This document shows, in pieces, positions 1-5,358 of a DNA stretch of 5,358 bases. The position numbers were made by a program, and so were the translations under genes. The stretch comes from SIG440 sp045645905 (GTDB lineage Bacteria > Bacillota > Clostridia > Monoglobales > Monoglobaceae), in the NCBI GenBank assembly GCA_045645905.1, contig JAZRJT010000054.1, forward strand, positions 1 through 5,358. The letters run 5' to 3'. Every line of letters starts with the position of its first letter. Positions within the stretch are counted from its first letter, which is position 1. The notes below the pieces were generated by a model. It was not told the DNA's origin, made no database searches, and was given only the letters and a program-made list of their open reading frames with translations.

Positions 1-1536
1 CGATATGCAACACTTCGGTCAGGGACACTGCTTCGTGTAGGCAGAGTAATCGTTCCTATTGTCAAGGCAATTTATGACCGTGATATGGCAATCCGCAATT
101 TTGTTCCGGATATCTATTATGCCATATCCAGCAAGGCTGAAACAAACGGCACCGAAATTGAACTTACAAGCAAGACAAAATTCCCCAAGGAACAGCTTGT
201 AAAAGCTAAGGAACTTTGTGATAAATATAATGCTGAAAAGGCTGTTGTTACTGCGAAGAAAAAGAAAAAAGACAAGCTTTCACCGGGTAAGCTATACTCT
301 CTTACAAAGCTGCAGAATGTCTTGGGTAAGAAGTATAAAATGTCTATGGCTGAAAGCCTTGAGATAGTACAGGGTCTTTACGAAAAGGGCTATGTTACAT
401 ACCCAAGAACAAACTCAGAGTATCTTGCAACAGCCGAGCAAGGCAAGATAAAAACCATTCTTGAATCTGTAAAAAAGCTTGGCTATCCCGTCGAGTTCAA
501 GTTCAGCAAAACAATATTTGATGATTCAAAAATTGAATCACACTCAGCACTGACACCTACATATAAAATTCCTGACAAAAGCAAGCTTTCTGAAAATGAA
601 ATGAAGGTTTACAGCACCATTATGCGTCGGTTTGTGGCTGTATTCTGTGCTGAAGAATGTACTGTTGAGAAAACAGAGATTTCGATTTCTGTGGGAGATT
701 TAGAACAATTTTCTCTTAAGGGTACGGTGATTGTAAGCAAGGGATGGACAAAGTATGATGACTATTCCAAAAAGGATAAAATTCTGCCGCCACTTGAAAA
801 AGGTGACGAGGTTAATATAAACTTTGTTCCTGTTGAAAAGGAGACAAGTCCGCCAAAACATTACACAATTGAAACTCTTAATAATTATCTTAAAAATCCG
901 TTTAAGGACGAAAAAGCTTACGCCTCCGAGCAAGAGGACGAGGAAGCTGAATATCGTGCGATGTTCGAAGGCCTTGAGCTTGGAACCGAGGCAACCCGAA
1001 CGGGAATTATCGACAATGCCCGAAAAAGTCAGTATATACAGCTGAAAAAAGACACCTATACAATTCTCCCTGCAGGAGAGAATTTAATCGAGTCACTCTC
1101 GCGAATGAATATAATTATGGATAAATTCCGTACCTCACAGATGGGTGTGGCTTTAAAGGGTGTTTTTAAAGGAACAGTCGCTGTTGACGCTGCAGTTGAT
1201 TTTGTTAGAGGTGAAATAACCAAGGTTTTTGAAGTGAATAAAAATCTTAGTGAAACCTTTGATGGTTTTGTGGGTGATATAGTTGGCAAATGTCCCGTGT
1301 GCGGTGCTGATGTTGCACGTACAAAATTTGGCTACGGCTGTCAGGGATATAAGGATGGTTGCAAATTCTCAACGGGAAATGTAATTTGCGGCAAAGTGAT
1401 TTCGATTGAGAATATAAAAAAGCTTCTTGAAAGCGGCACAACACCTGAGATTAAAGGCTTTGTTTCAAAAAAAAGCGGAAAGGAATTTTCTGCACGGCTT
1501 GCCGTTGAACAAGGAAAAGTAGTATTTAAATTTTAA
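1..1536 (+). CDS. topB: Type IA DNA topoisomerase (topoisomerase III-like), 5'-truncated by the window edge
   Basis: The enzyme cuts one DNA strand through a 5'-phosphotyrosine link, passes a strand and reseals it, relaxing negative supercoils or unlinking DNA in the cytoplasm. The reading frame is open from base 1, so 511 residues are visible. The ATG at 85 is internal, because the conserved LLRVGRV segment (codons 10-16) precedes it. Numbering from that ATG: the active-site motif TYPRTNSEYL has the predicted catalytic Tyr106 (codon 400-402) and Arg108. H153 with ALTPT matches the family's H-x-A-x-x-P-T motif, and LGTEATRTGII (299-309) matches G-T-x-A-T-R. A C-terminal domain has Cys403, 406, 419 and 426 in a zinc-finger-like pattern, followed by GFVSKKSGKEF, typical of Gram-positive TopB proteins. 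The TOPRIM domain, roughly 150-200 residues, lies outside the window. The GRVQTP segment of typical TopB reads GRVIVP here. A lysine-rich stretch (58-64) precedes the active-site domain. The family call is firm; whether this is the housekeeping or an accessory TopB is not clear. Confidence 0.9.
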   Translation, partial: RYATLRSGTLLRVGRVIVPIVKAIYDRDMAIRNFVPDIYYAISSKAETNGTEIELTSKTKFPKEQLVKAKELCDKYNAEKAVVTAKKKKKDKLSPGKLYSLTKLQNVLGKKYKMSMAESLEIVQGLYEKGYVTYPRTNSEYLATAEQGKIKTILESVKKLGYPVEFKFSKTIFDDSKIESHSALTPTYKIPDKSKLSENEMKVYSTIMRRFVAVFCAEECTVEKTEISISVGDLEQFSLKGTVIVSKGWTKYDDYSKKDKILPPLEKGDEVNINFVPVEKETSPPKHYTIETLNNYLKNPFKDEKAYASEQEDEEAEYRAMFEGLELGTEATRTGIIDNARKSQYIQLKKDTYTILPAGENLIESLSRMNIIMDKFRTSQMGVALKGVFKGTVAVDAAVDFVRGEITKVFEVNKNLSETFDGFVGDIVGKCPVCGADVARTKFGYGCQGYKDGCKFSTGNVICGKVISIENIKKLLESGTTPEIKGFVSKKSGKEFSARLAVEQGKVVFKF

Positions 1537-1546
1537 CGTAAATAAC

Positions 1547-1555
1547 AGGAAAGGA
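1547..1555 (+). promoter_or_regulatory. Ribosome binding site of nfnA
   Basis: The purine run AGGAAAGGA ends 9 bases before the ATG at 1565. An in-frame TGA at 1562-1564 lies directly before that ATG, so translation of nfnA cannot begin further upstream. I saw no convincing promoter between the topoisomerase stop and this site. Confidence 0.75.
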
Positions 1556-1564
1556 ATGACCTGA

Positions 1565-2404
1565 ATGTTTTTAATAAAAGAGAAGACGGTTTTAAATCCT
1601 ACCGTTACGAAGATGGTGATAGAGGCGCCTATGGTTGCTAAAAAGGCAATGGCAGGGCAGTTTATCATTCTTCGTGTTGATGAGAATGGCGAAAGAATTC
1701 CCCTTACCATTGCGGATTACAATCGTGCTGATGGCACAATTACCATTATTTTTCAGATTGTTGGGGCTACAACATTTAAGCTGAATAATCTTAATGCAGG
1801 TGACTATATCTGTGATTTTGTTGGCCCTTTAGGTAAAGCCTCTGAGGTTGAAGGCTTTAAAAAGGTTGCCGTTATCGGTGGCGGAGTGGGTTGCGCTATT
1901 GCATATCCAACCGCAAAGGCACTGAAAGAAAACGGTGCAGAGGTACACTCTATAATCGGTTTCCGCAGTCGCGACCTTGTTATTCTTGAAAATGAATTCA
2001 ACACTGTGTCAGATAAAGTTGTTCTTATGTCTGACGACGGCTCCTGTGGCGAAAAAGGTCTTGTGACCGATGCTCTTCGTAAGCTGGTGGAAGGTGGCGA
2101 AAAATACGACTTGGTTATCGCCATCGGACCGCTTGTTATGATGAAGTTTGTATGTCTGCTTACCAAAGAGTTAGGGATAAAGACTGTTGTAAGTATGAAC
2201 CCGATTATGATTGACGGTACAGGTATGTGCGGCGGTTGCCGTCTTACTGTTGGCGGTGAAATGAAGTTTGCCTGCGTTGACGGTCCTGACTTTGATGGAC
2301 ACCAGGTTGATTTTGATGAAGTTATAAGACGCAGCGGTATGTATAAAGAAACCGAAAGAAAGCACCACGAGGATGCGTGCAATTTGTTTAAGGGGGTAAA
2401 GTAA
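1565..2404 (+). CDS. nfnA: NADH-dependent reduced ferredoxin:NADP+ oxidoreductase, small subunit (NfnA/NfnS; ferredoxin-NADP reductase-like)
   Basis: This is the small subunit of the cytoplasmic Nfn complex. It carries an FAD and a [2Fe-2S] cluster and handles NAD(H) in the reversible reaction NADH + 2 reduced ferredoxin + 2 NADP+ to NAD+ + 2 oxidised ferredoxin + 2 NADPH. The 279 residues are the usual length for the family. A ferredoxin-reductase FAD barrel spans about 1-95, with GQF (31-33) and the flavin motif RIPLTIAD (44-51). The nucleotide-binding fold follows from VAVIGGGVGC (101-110). Near the C-terminus, Asp217-x4-Cys222-x2-Cys225-x11-Cys237 lines up with the four-cysteine [2Fe-2S] site of PyrK, with Asp replacing the first Cys as known for Nfn. 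FACVDGPDFDGH (235-246) follows. The stop lies one base before nfnB. PyrK is less likely because of the Asp ligand and the nfnB partner. The homologous name sulfide dehydrogenase subunit (SudB) is also used for this family. Confidence 0.9.
   Translation: MFLIKEKTVLNPTVTKMVIEAPMVAKKAMAGQFIILRVDENGERIPLTIADYNRADGTITIIFQIVGATTFKLNNLNAGDYICDFVGPLGKASEVEGFKKVAVIGGGVGCAIAYPTAKALKENGAEVHSIIGFRSRDLVILENEFNTVSDKVVLMSDDGSCGEKGLVTDALRKLVEGGEKYDLVIAIGPLVMMKFVCLLTKELGIKTVVSMNPIMIDGTGMCGGCRLTVGGEMKFACVDGPDFDGHQVDFDEVIRRSGMYKETERKHHEDACNLFKGVK
2391..2396 (+). promoter_or_regulatory. Ribosome binding site of nfnB, inside the end of nfnA
   Basis: AGGGGG lies in the last codons of nfnA and 9 bases before the ATG at 2406. 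This spacing favours 2406 over the next in-frame ATG at 2415. The placement suggests the two subunits are made from one message with coupled translation. Confidence 0.7.
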
Positions 2405-2405
2405 A

Positions 2406-3794
2406 ATGGCAAATATGTCACTTAAAAAGAATGAAATGCCGGTACAAAACCCTGAGATAAGATGCAAAAACTTTAAAGAGGTTGCCTTGGGTTATACCAA
2501 AAAGCAGGCTATAGATGAAGCAAAACGTTGTCTTAATTGTAAAAATATGCCCTGCGTTGGCGGTTGCCCGGTAAAAATAAATATCCCTGAATTTATTGCA
2601 AAGGTTGCTGAGGGTGATTTTCAGGGTGCATATGATATTATTTATAAGTCAAGCTCACTGCCTGCTGTTTGCGGAAGAGTATGCCCTCAGGAAAATCAAT
2701 GTGAAGGTAAATGTGTTCGCGGTATTAAGGGCGAGCCTGTGGCTATTGGCAGACTTGAGAGGTTTGTTGCTGATTGGTATATGCAAAACGGAACCCCCAC
2801 GAGTCTAGATGTACAGAAAAAAGGCAAAAAAATTGCTGTTGTCGGTTCGGGTCCGTCAGGTCTTACCTGTGCAGGTGACCTTGCAAAACTTGGCTATGAT
2901 GTAACTGTTTTTGAGGCATTACATATTCCGGGCGGTGTCTTAGTTTATGGTATTCCTGAATTCCGTCTGCCAAAGGATATAGTAAAGACGGAAATTGAAA
3001 ACTTAAAGACTTTAGGTGTTGAAATTGTGACCAATGCGGTAATCGGCAAAACCGAAACTGTTGACGAGCTCCTTGCAGATGGCTTTGAGGCGGTATTTAT
3101 CGGCTCGGGTGCAGGTCTTCCAAGATTTATGAATATCCCTGGTGAGAATTTAAACGGTGTATATTCTGCAAACGAATTTTTGACAAGAACAAATCTTATG
3201 AAGGCTTATGAAGAAACTTCGGCAACACCCATTATCCGTGCAAAATGTGTCACTGTTGTTGGCGGCGGAAATGTTGCAATGGATGCGGCTAGGTGTGCAA
3301 AAAGACTTGGTGCAGAAAAGGTTTATGTTGTATACAGACGTTCGATGGATGAAATGCCTGCAAGACGTGAAGAGGTTGAACACGCAGAGGAAGAGGGTAT
3401 TATTTTTAAAACTCTTAATAATCCTGTTGAAATCCTTGGTGATGAAGACAACTTTGTTACAGGTATCAAATGCGTGAAAATGGAGCTTGGTGAACCTGAC
3501 GCATCAGGCAGAAGAAGCCCTGTTGTGATTGAAGGCTCTGAATATGTTCTTGATGTTGATGCTGTGATTATGTCAATCGGTACATCACCTAATCCGCTTA
3601 TAAGAAACACAACGAGCGGTCTAGAAACCGATAAGCGTGGCTGTATAATCACCAAGGGTGATAGCGGTCTTACCACAAAGCCGGGCGTTTATGCCGGCGG
3701 CGATGCGGTGACAGGTGCCGCAACTGTAATTCTTGCCATGGGTGCAGGTAAAACCGCAGCACAAGCTATTGATGAATATATAACAAATAAATAA
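2406..3794 (+). CDS. nfnB: NADH-dependent reduced ferredoxin:NADP+ oxidoreductase, large subunit (NfnB/NfnL; GltD-like)
   Basis: This is the large, NADP(H)-binding subunit of Nfn, homologous to the small chain of glutamate synthase (GltD). It carries the FAD at which electrons bifurcate and two [4Fe-4S] clusters. It has 462 residues, normal for the family. By alignment with the N-terminal domain of dihydropyrimidine dehydrogenase, cluster one would use Cys42, Cys45, Cys50 and Cys103, and cluster two Cys54, Cys93, Cys99 and Glu118 (in IGRLERF, 114-120). The FAD Rossmann motif is VVGSGPSG (145-152) with Glu170, followed by PGGVLVYGIPEFRLP (175-189). The NADPH Rossmann motif is VVGGGNVAMDAA (284-295), followed by VYRRS (309-313) and EMPARREEVEHA (316-327). 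The C-terminal FAD motif is GVYAGGDAVTGAATV (427-441). Automatic pipelines often label this family glutamate synthase (NADPH) small chain. The adjoining nfnA and absence of a large gltB-type gene here favour Nfn. It ends at the shared terminator. Confidence 0.92.
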   Translation: MANMSLKKNEMPVQNPEIRCKNFKEVALGYTKKQAIDEAKRCLNCKNMPCVGGCPVKINIPEFIAKVAEGDFQGAYDIIYKSSSLPAVCGRVCPQENQCEGKCVRGIKGEPVAIGRLERFVADWYMQNGTPTSLDVQKKGKKIAVVGSGPSGLTCAGDLAKLGYDVTVFEALHIPGGVLVYGIPEFRLPKDIVKTEIENLKTLGVEIVTNAVIGKTETVDELLADGFEAVFIGSGAGLPRFMNIPGENLNGVYSANEFLTRTNLMKAYEETSATPIIRAKCVTVVGGGNVAMDAARCAKRLGAEKVYVVYRRSMDEMPARREEVEHAEEEGIIFKTLNNPVEILGDEDNFVTGIKCVKMELGEPDASGRRSPVVIEGSEYVLDVDAVIMSIGTSPNPLIRNTTSGLETDKRGCIITKGDSGLTTKPGVYAGGDAVTGAATVILAMGAGKTAAQAIDEYITNK

Positions 3795-3836
3795 TACACT
3801 AAAAGCCCTGCTGTTGAAGCAGGGCTTTTAGTGTAT
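3794..3836. terminator. Bidirectional intrinsic terminator between convergent nfnB and the symporter gene
   Basis: A perfect inverted repeat has arms at 3794-3812 and 3818-3836, a 19-bp stem with the 5-base loop GTTGA. Its GC-rich core (AGCCCTGCT/AGCAGGGCT) is flanked by AAAA on one side and TTTT on the other, so each strand reads as stem plus U-tract. The repeat starts at the last base of the nfnB stop codon and ends 6 bases short of the symporter stop codon, and so can serve both convergent genes. Confidence 0.9.
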
Positions 3837-3842
3837 AAAAGT

Positions 3843-5270
3843 TTATTTCTTTGATGACTTTACAACAATTTTATAAAGTGCAATAAGAGCAATAGCATTG
3901 GGAATAACCATCAGATAATTAAAGAAGTCGGTAAGCTCCCAAACAAGATTGTTTGATGCGAGTGTTCCAAGGAACAAAAACACAATTGTAATTACAGAAT
4001 AAATAGAAGTTGCGACTTTGTTGTTTTTGCAAAGATACTGAACATTGATTTTACCAAAGAAATTCCAGCCAATAATTGTAGTAAAAGCAAAGAATAAAAG
4101 GCAGATAGCAACAAAACCATTACCAAGACTGCTCATAAAGCTGGGAAATCCGGTTGTTATAGCAAGCTGCATTGCATTTGTCTTTGAAAGAACAATTCCC
4201 TTGAAAAGCTCATCGCCGCTTATGATTGCCTTATAGGCATCGGGTGACATATTACCAAGACCAACTTCGCCTGTGTAAAGTGAAGTAATAACAACAAGTG
4301 CTGTCATTGTAAGAACGATAAACGTATCAATAAATACACCAATCATTGCAACAACACCCTGGTCGTGAGGGGTTTTAACGTTTGCCATTGCATGAGCGTG
4401 GGGTGTTGAACCCATACCTGCTTCATTTGAGAAAAGACCTCTTTTTGCACCCTGGCTGATAGCAGTTTTAAGAGCATAACCGATACCGCCGCCGATAAGA
4501 GCAGAGGGAGTGAAGGCATATTTGAATATCATTCCAATACCTTCAACAAGACCTGAAAGGTTTGTGAGAAGAACTATAGCACCACCGACAAGGAAGAGAA
4601 CTGCCATAATAGGAACAATCTTTTCAGCAACAGATGCAATTCTCTGAATACCGCCGATAAAGATAACTGCACATACAACTGCCAGAATTACACCAACAAT
4701 CCAGGTAGGAATACCAAATGCTGTGTTACAGGATTCTGCAATTGAGTTTGACTGTACCATACTACCCATAAATCCAAGAGCAAGGATAATTGCAACGGCA
4801 AAGAAGATTGAAAGGAAAGTGCCAAAGCCATTCGGGAATGCCTTCTTTATGTAGTAAACAGGGCCACCGTGGATTTCACCGTTTTCGTCTTTAATTCTTG
4901 TTTCCTGAGCGAGAACAGCTTCAGCATAGATGGTAGCCATACCAAGGAATGCGATAACCCACATCCAGAAGATAGCACCGGGGCCGCCGATAAGGATAGC
5001 ACCTGACGCACCAACGATATTACCGGTACCTACCTGAGCTGCAATAGCTGTTGCCAACGCCTGGAATGAGCTGAGCCCGCTTTCCTGCTTGCCACCACGG
5101 AGTGACAGATTGCCGAATACTTTTTTCATACCTTCGCCAAAGCAGCGAACCTGAACAAAGCGTGTTTTGATTGTGAAGAAAAGACCAACGCCTACAAGAA
5201 GGATAATAAGAATGTAGTCCGACAGATATGCGTTGATTTTCGCTGCCAGTGAATAAAGCATGTCCTGCAT
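3843..5270 (-). CDS. AGCS-family sodium:alanine/glycine symporter (AlsT-like amino-acid carrier)
   Basis: This is an integral membrane protein predicted to import alanine or glycine, or possibly glutamine, driven by Na+. The 475 residues fall within the family's usual range. About eleven hydrophobic segments are visible, roughly at 15-33, 72-98, 99-120, 151-170, 189-208, 220-236, 245-262, 306-331, 381-400, 427-446 and 457-472. Family hallmarks are all present: QVGTGNIVGASGA (79-91), GGPGAIFWMW (95-104), GEIHGGPVYYIKKAF (131-145), QGAKRGLFSNEAGMGS (273-288) and PHDQGVVAMIGVFIDT (301-316). The ATG at 5270 is chosen because GGAGGG ends 8 bases upstream; an in-frame ATG at 5261 is the alternative. 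The gene faces nfnB and has its own control region. The substrate cannot be settled from sequence, since relatives transport alanine, glycine or glutamine, so no gene symbol is given. An intrinsic terminator just upstream of the ribosome binding site suggests regulated read-through. Confidence 0.94.
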   Translation of the reverse strand: MQDMLYSLAAKINAYLSDYILIILLVGVGLFFTIKTRFVQVRCFGEGMKKVFGNLSLRGGKQESGLSSFQALATAIAAQVGTGNIVGASGAILIGGPGAIFWMWVIAFLGMATIYAEAVLAQETRIKDENGEIHGGPVYYIKKAFPNGFGTFLSIFFAVAIILALGFMGSMVQSNSIAESCNTAFGIPTWIVGVILAVVCAVIFIGGIQRIASVAEKIVPIMAVLFLVGGAIVLLTNLSGLVEGIGMIFKYAFTPSALIGGGIGYALKTAISQGAKRGLFSNEAGMGSTPHAHAMANVKTPHDQGVVAMIGVFIDTFIVLTMTALVVITSLYTGEVGLGNMSPDAYKAIISGDELFKGIVLSKTNAMQLAITTGFPSFMSSLGNGFVAICLLFFAFTTIIGWNFFGKINVQYLCKNNKVATSIYSVITIVFLFLGTLASNNLVWELTDFFNYLMVIPNAIALIALYKIVVKSSKK

Positions 5271-5278
5271 GATAATTA

Positions 5279-5284
5279 CCCTCC
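5279..5284 (-). promoter_or_regulatory. Ribosome binding site of the AGCS symporter
   Basis: On the minus strand GGAGGG lies 8 bases before the ATG at 5270, a strong Shine-Dalgarno site that supports this start. It begins only 3 bases after the U-tract of the upstream terminator. Confidence 0.85.
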
Positions 5285-5287
5285 AAC

Positions 5288-5319
5288 AAAAAATAAGGAG
5301 CTGCTGTTTCAGCAGCTCC
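5288..5319 (-). terminator. Intrinsic terminator just upstream of the symporter gene; candidate attenuator
   Basis: On the minus strand the arms GGAGCTGCTG (5319-5310) and CAGCAGCTCC (5306-5297) pair perfectly over 10 bp around the loop AAA and are followed by TTATTTTTT (5296-5288). This is a textbook Rho-independent terminator. It may end an unseen upstream gene, but its position against the symporter's ribosome binding site leaves almost no room for a downstream promoter. A conditional terminator in the symporter's leader is therefore plausible. Confidence 0.85.
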
Positions 5320-5358
5320 GGAGTCGGATCAGACGGGAGTACGGGTTCTCATGTCCAC
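5320..5358 (-). other. GC-rich leader or upstream gene end, cut by the window edge
   Basis: Thirty-nine bases lie upstream of the terminator. Together with the hairpin, 5297-5358 is about 61% G+C by my count, clearly above the neighbouring genes, as is common for structured RNA in AT-rich genomes. Two readings fit. It may be the 3' end of a regulatory RNA aptamer. It may instead be the end of a minus-strand gene, since one frame reads VDMRTRTPV and stops at TGA 5331-5329. Neither can be decided from so short a stretch. No T-box motif is present. Confidence 0.35.

Noticed and set aside
258..276. A-rich run that could allow polymerase or ribosome slippage.
   Set aside because: The frame remains open and encodes a lysine-rich linker, with no alternative frame product supported.
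1505..1536. Possible sigma-A promoter for nfnA (TTGAAC at 1505-1510 with AT-rich TATTTA or TTTTAA downstream).
   Set aside because: The candidate -10 boxes lie 12 or 20 bases from the -35 box, not near 17, and match poorly. AT-rich matches are expected by chance at the end of this gene.
1556..1567. A two-codon ORF (ATG ACC TGA) directly before the nfnA ATG, resembling a minimal upstream ORF.
   Set aside because: It is too short to support, and the purine run is better spaced for the ATG at 1565.
1804..2421. A 205-codon open frame on the minus strand opposite nfnA.
   Set aside because: It lies wholly antisense to a well-recognised gene, its product resembles no known family, and it is explained as a shadow of nfnA codon use.
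4480..5000. Recurring CCGCCGATAA-like strings within the symporter gene, resembling dispersed repeats.
   Set aside because: They fall in frame and encode Gly-Gly-containing membrane segments, so codon use and protein sequence explain them.
5320..5358. T-box, fluoride or glycine aptamer sequence in the symporter leader.
   Set aside because: The T-box core (UGGNACCGCG) is absent next to the terminator. Short resemblances such as CTGAT, GGACA and ATGAG are too small to assign a class, and the window ends before a full aptamer could be read.

Overview
This window is an ordinary-looking stretch of a low-to-moderate GC bacterial chromosome, most likely from an anaerobic member of the Bacillota (class Clostridia). 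The evidence is the gene types (a Gram-positive style topoisomerase III C-terminal domain, an NfnAB-type ferredoxin/NAD(P) pair and an AGCS sodium:amino-acid symporter), strong purine-rich Shine-Dalgarno sites, and U-tract intrinsic terminators. The assignment is inferred from style and family, not from a marker gene.

Layout. Positions 1-1536 (+) hold the 3' three-quarters of a type IA DNA topoisomerase (topB-like) gene whose TOPRIM half lies upstream of the window. After a 28-base gap come nfnA (1565-2404, +) and nfnB (2406-3794, +), one base apart. They encode the two subunits of an NADH-dependent reduced ferredoxin:NADP+ oxidoreductase. A perfect 19-bp hairpin (3794-3836) sits in the short convergent gap and probably stops transcription from both sides. 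On the other strand, 5270-3843 encodes an AGCS-family Na+:alanine/glycine (or glutamine) symporter. Its start is preceded by a Shine-Dalgarno site and, only 3 bases further upstream, by an intrinsic terminator (5319-5288).

How the genes work together. NfnA and NfnB form one flavin and iron-sulfur complex that links the NADH, NADPH and ferredoxin pools of a fermentative cell. The predicted cluster ligands, including one Asp and one Glu that replace Cys, match those of bifurcating Nfn enzymes. The topoisomerase is a DNA-maintenance enzyme with no evident functional tie to nfnAB. The symporter is an independent, convergent unit.

I found no mobile element, CRISPR array, tRNA/rRNA or clearly novel system. 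The observation most worth following is the terminator wedged against the symporter's ribosome binding site. It leaves little room for a promoter and suggests conditional read-through (an attenuator or riboswitch leader), but the window ends before the sensing element could be seen.
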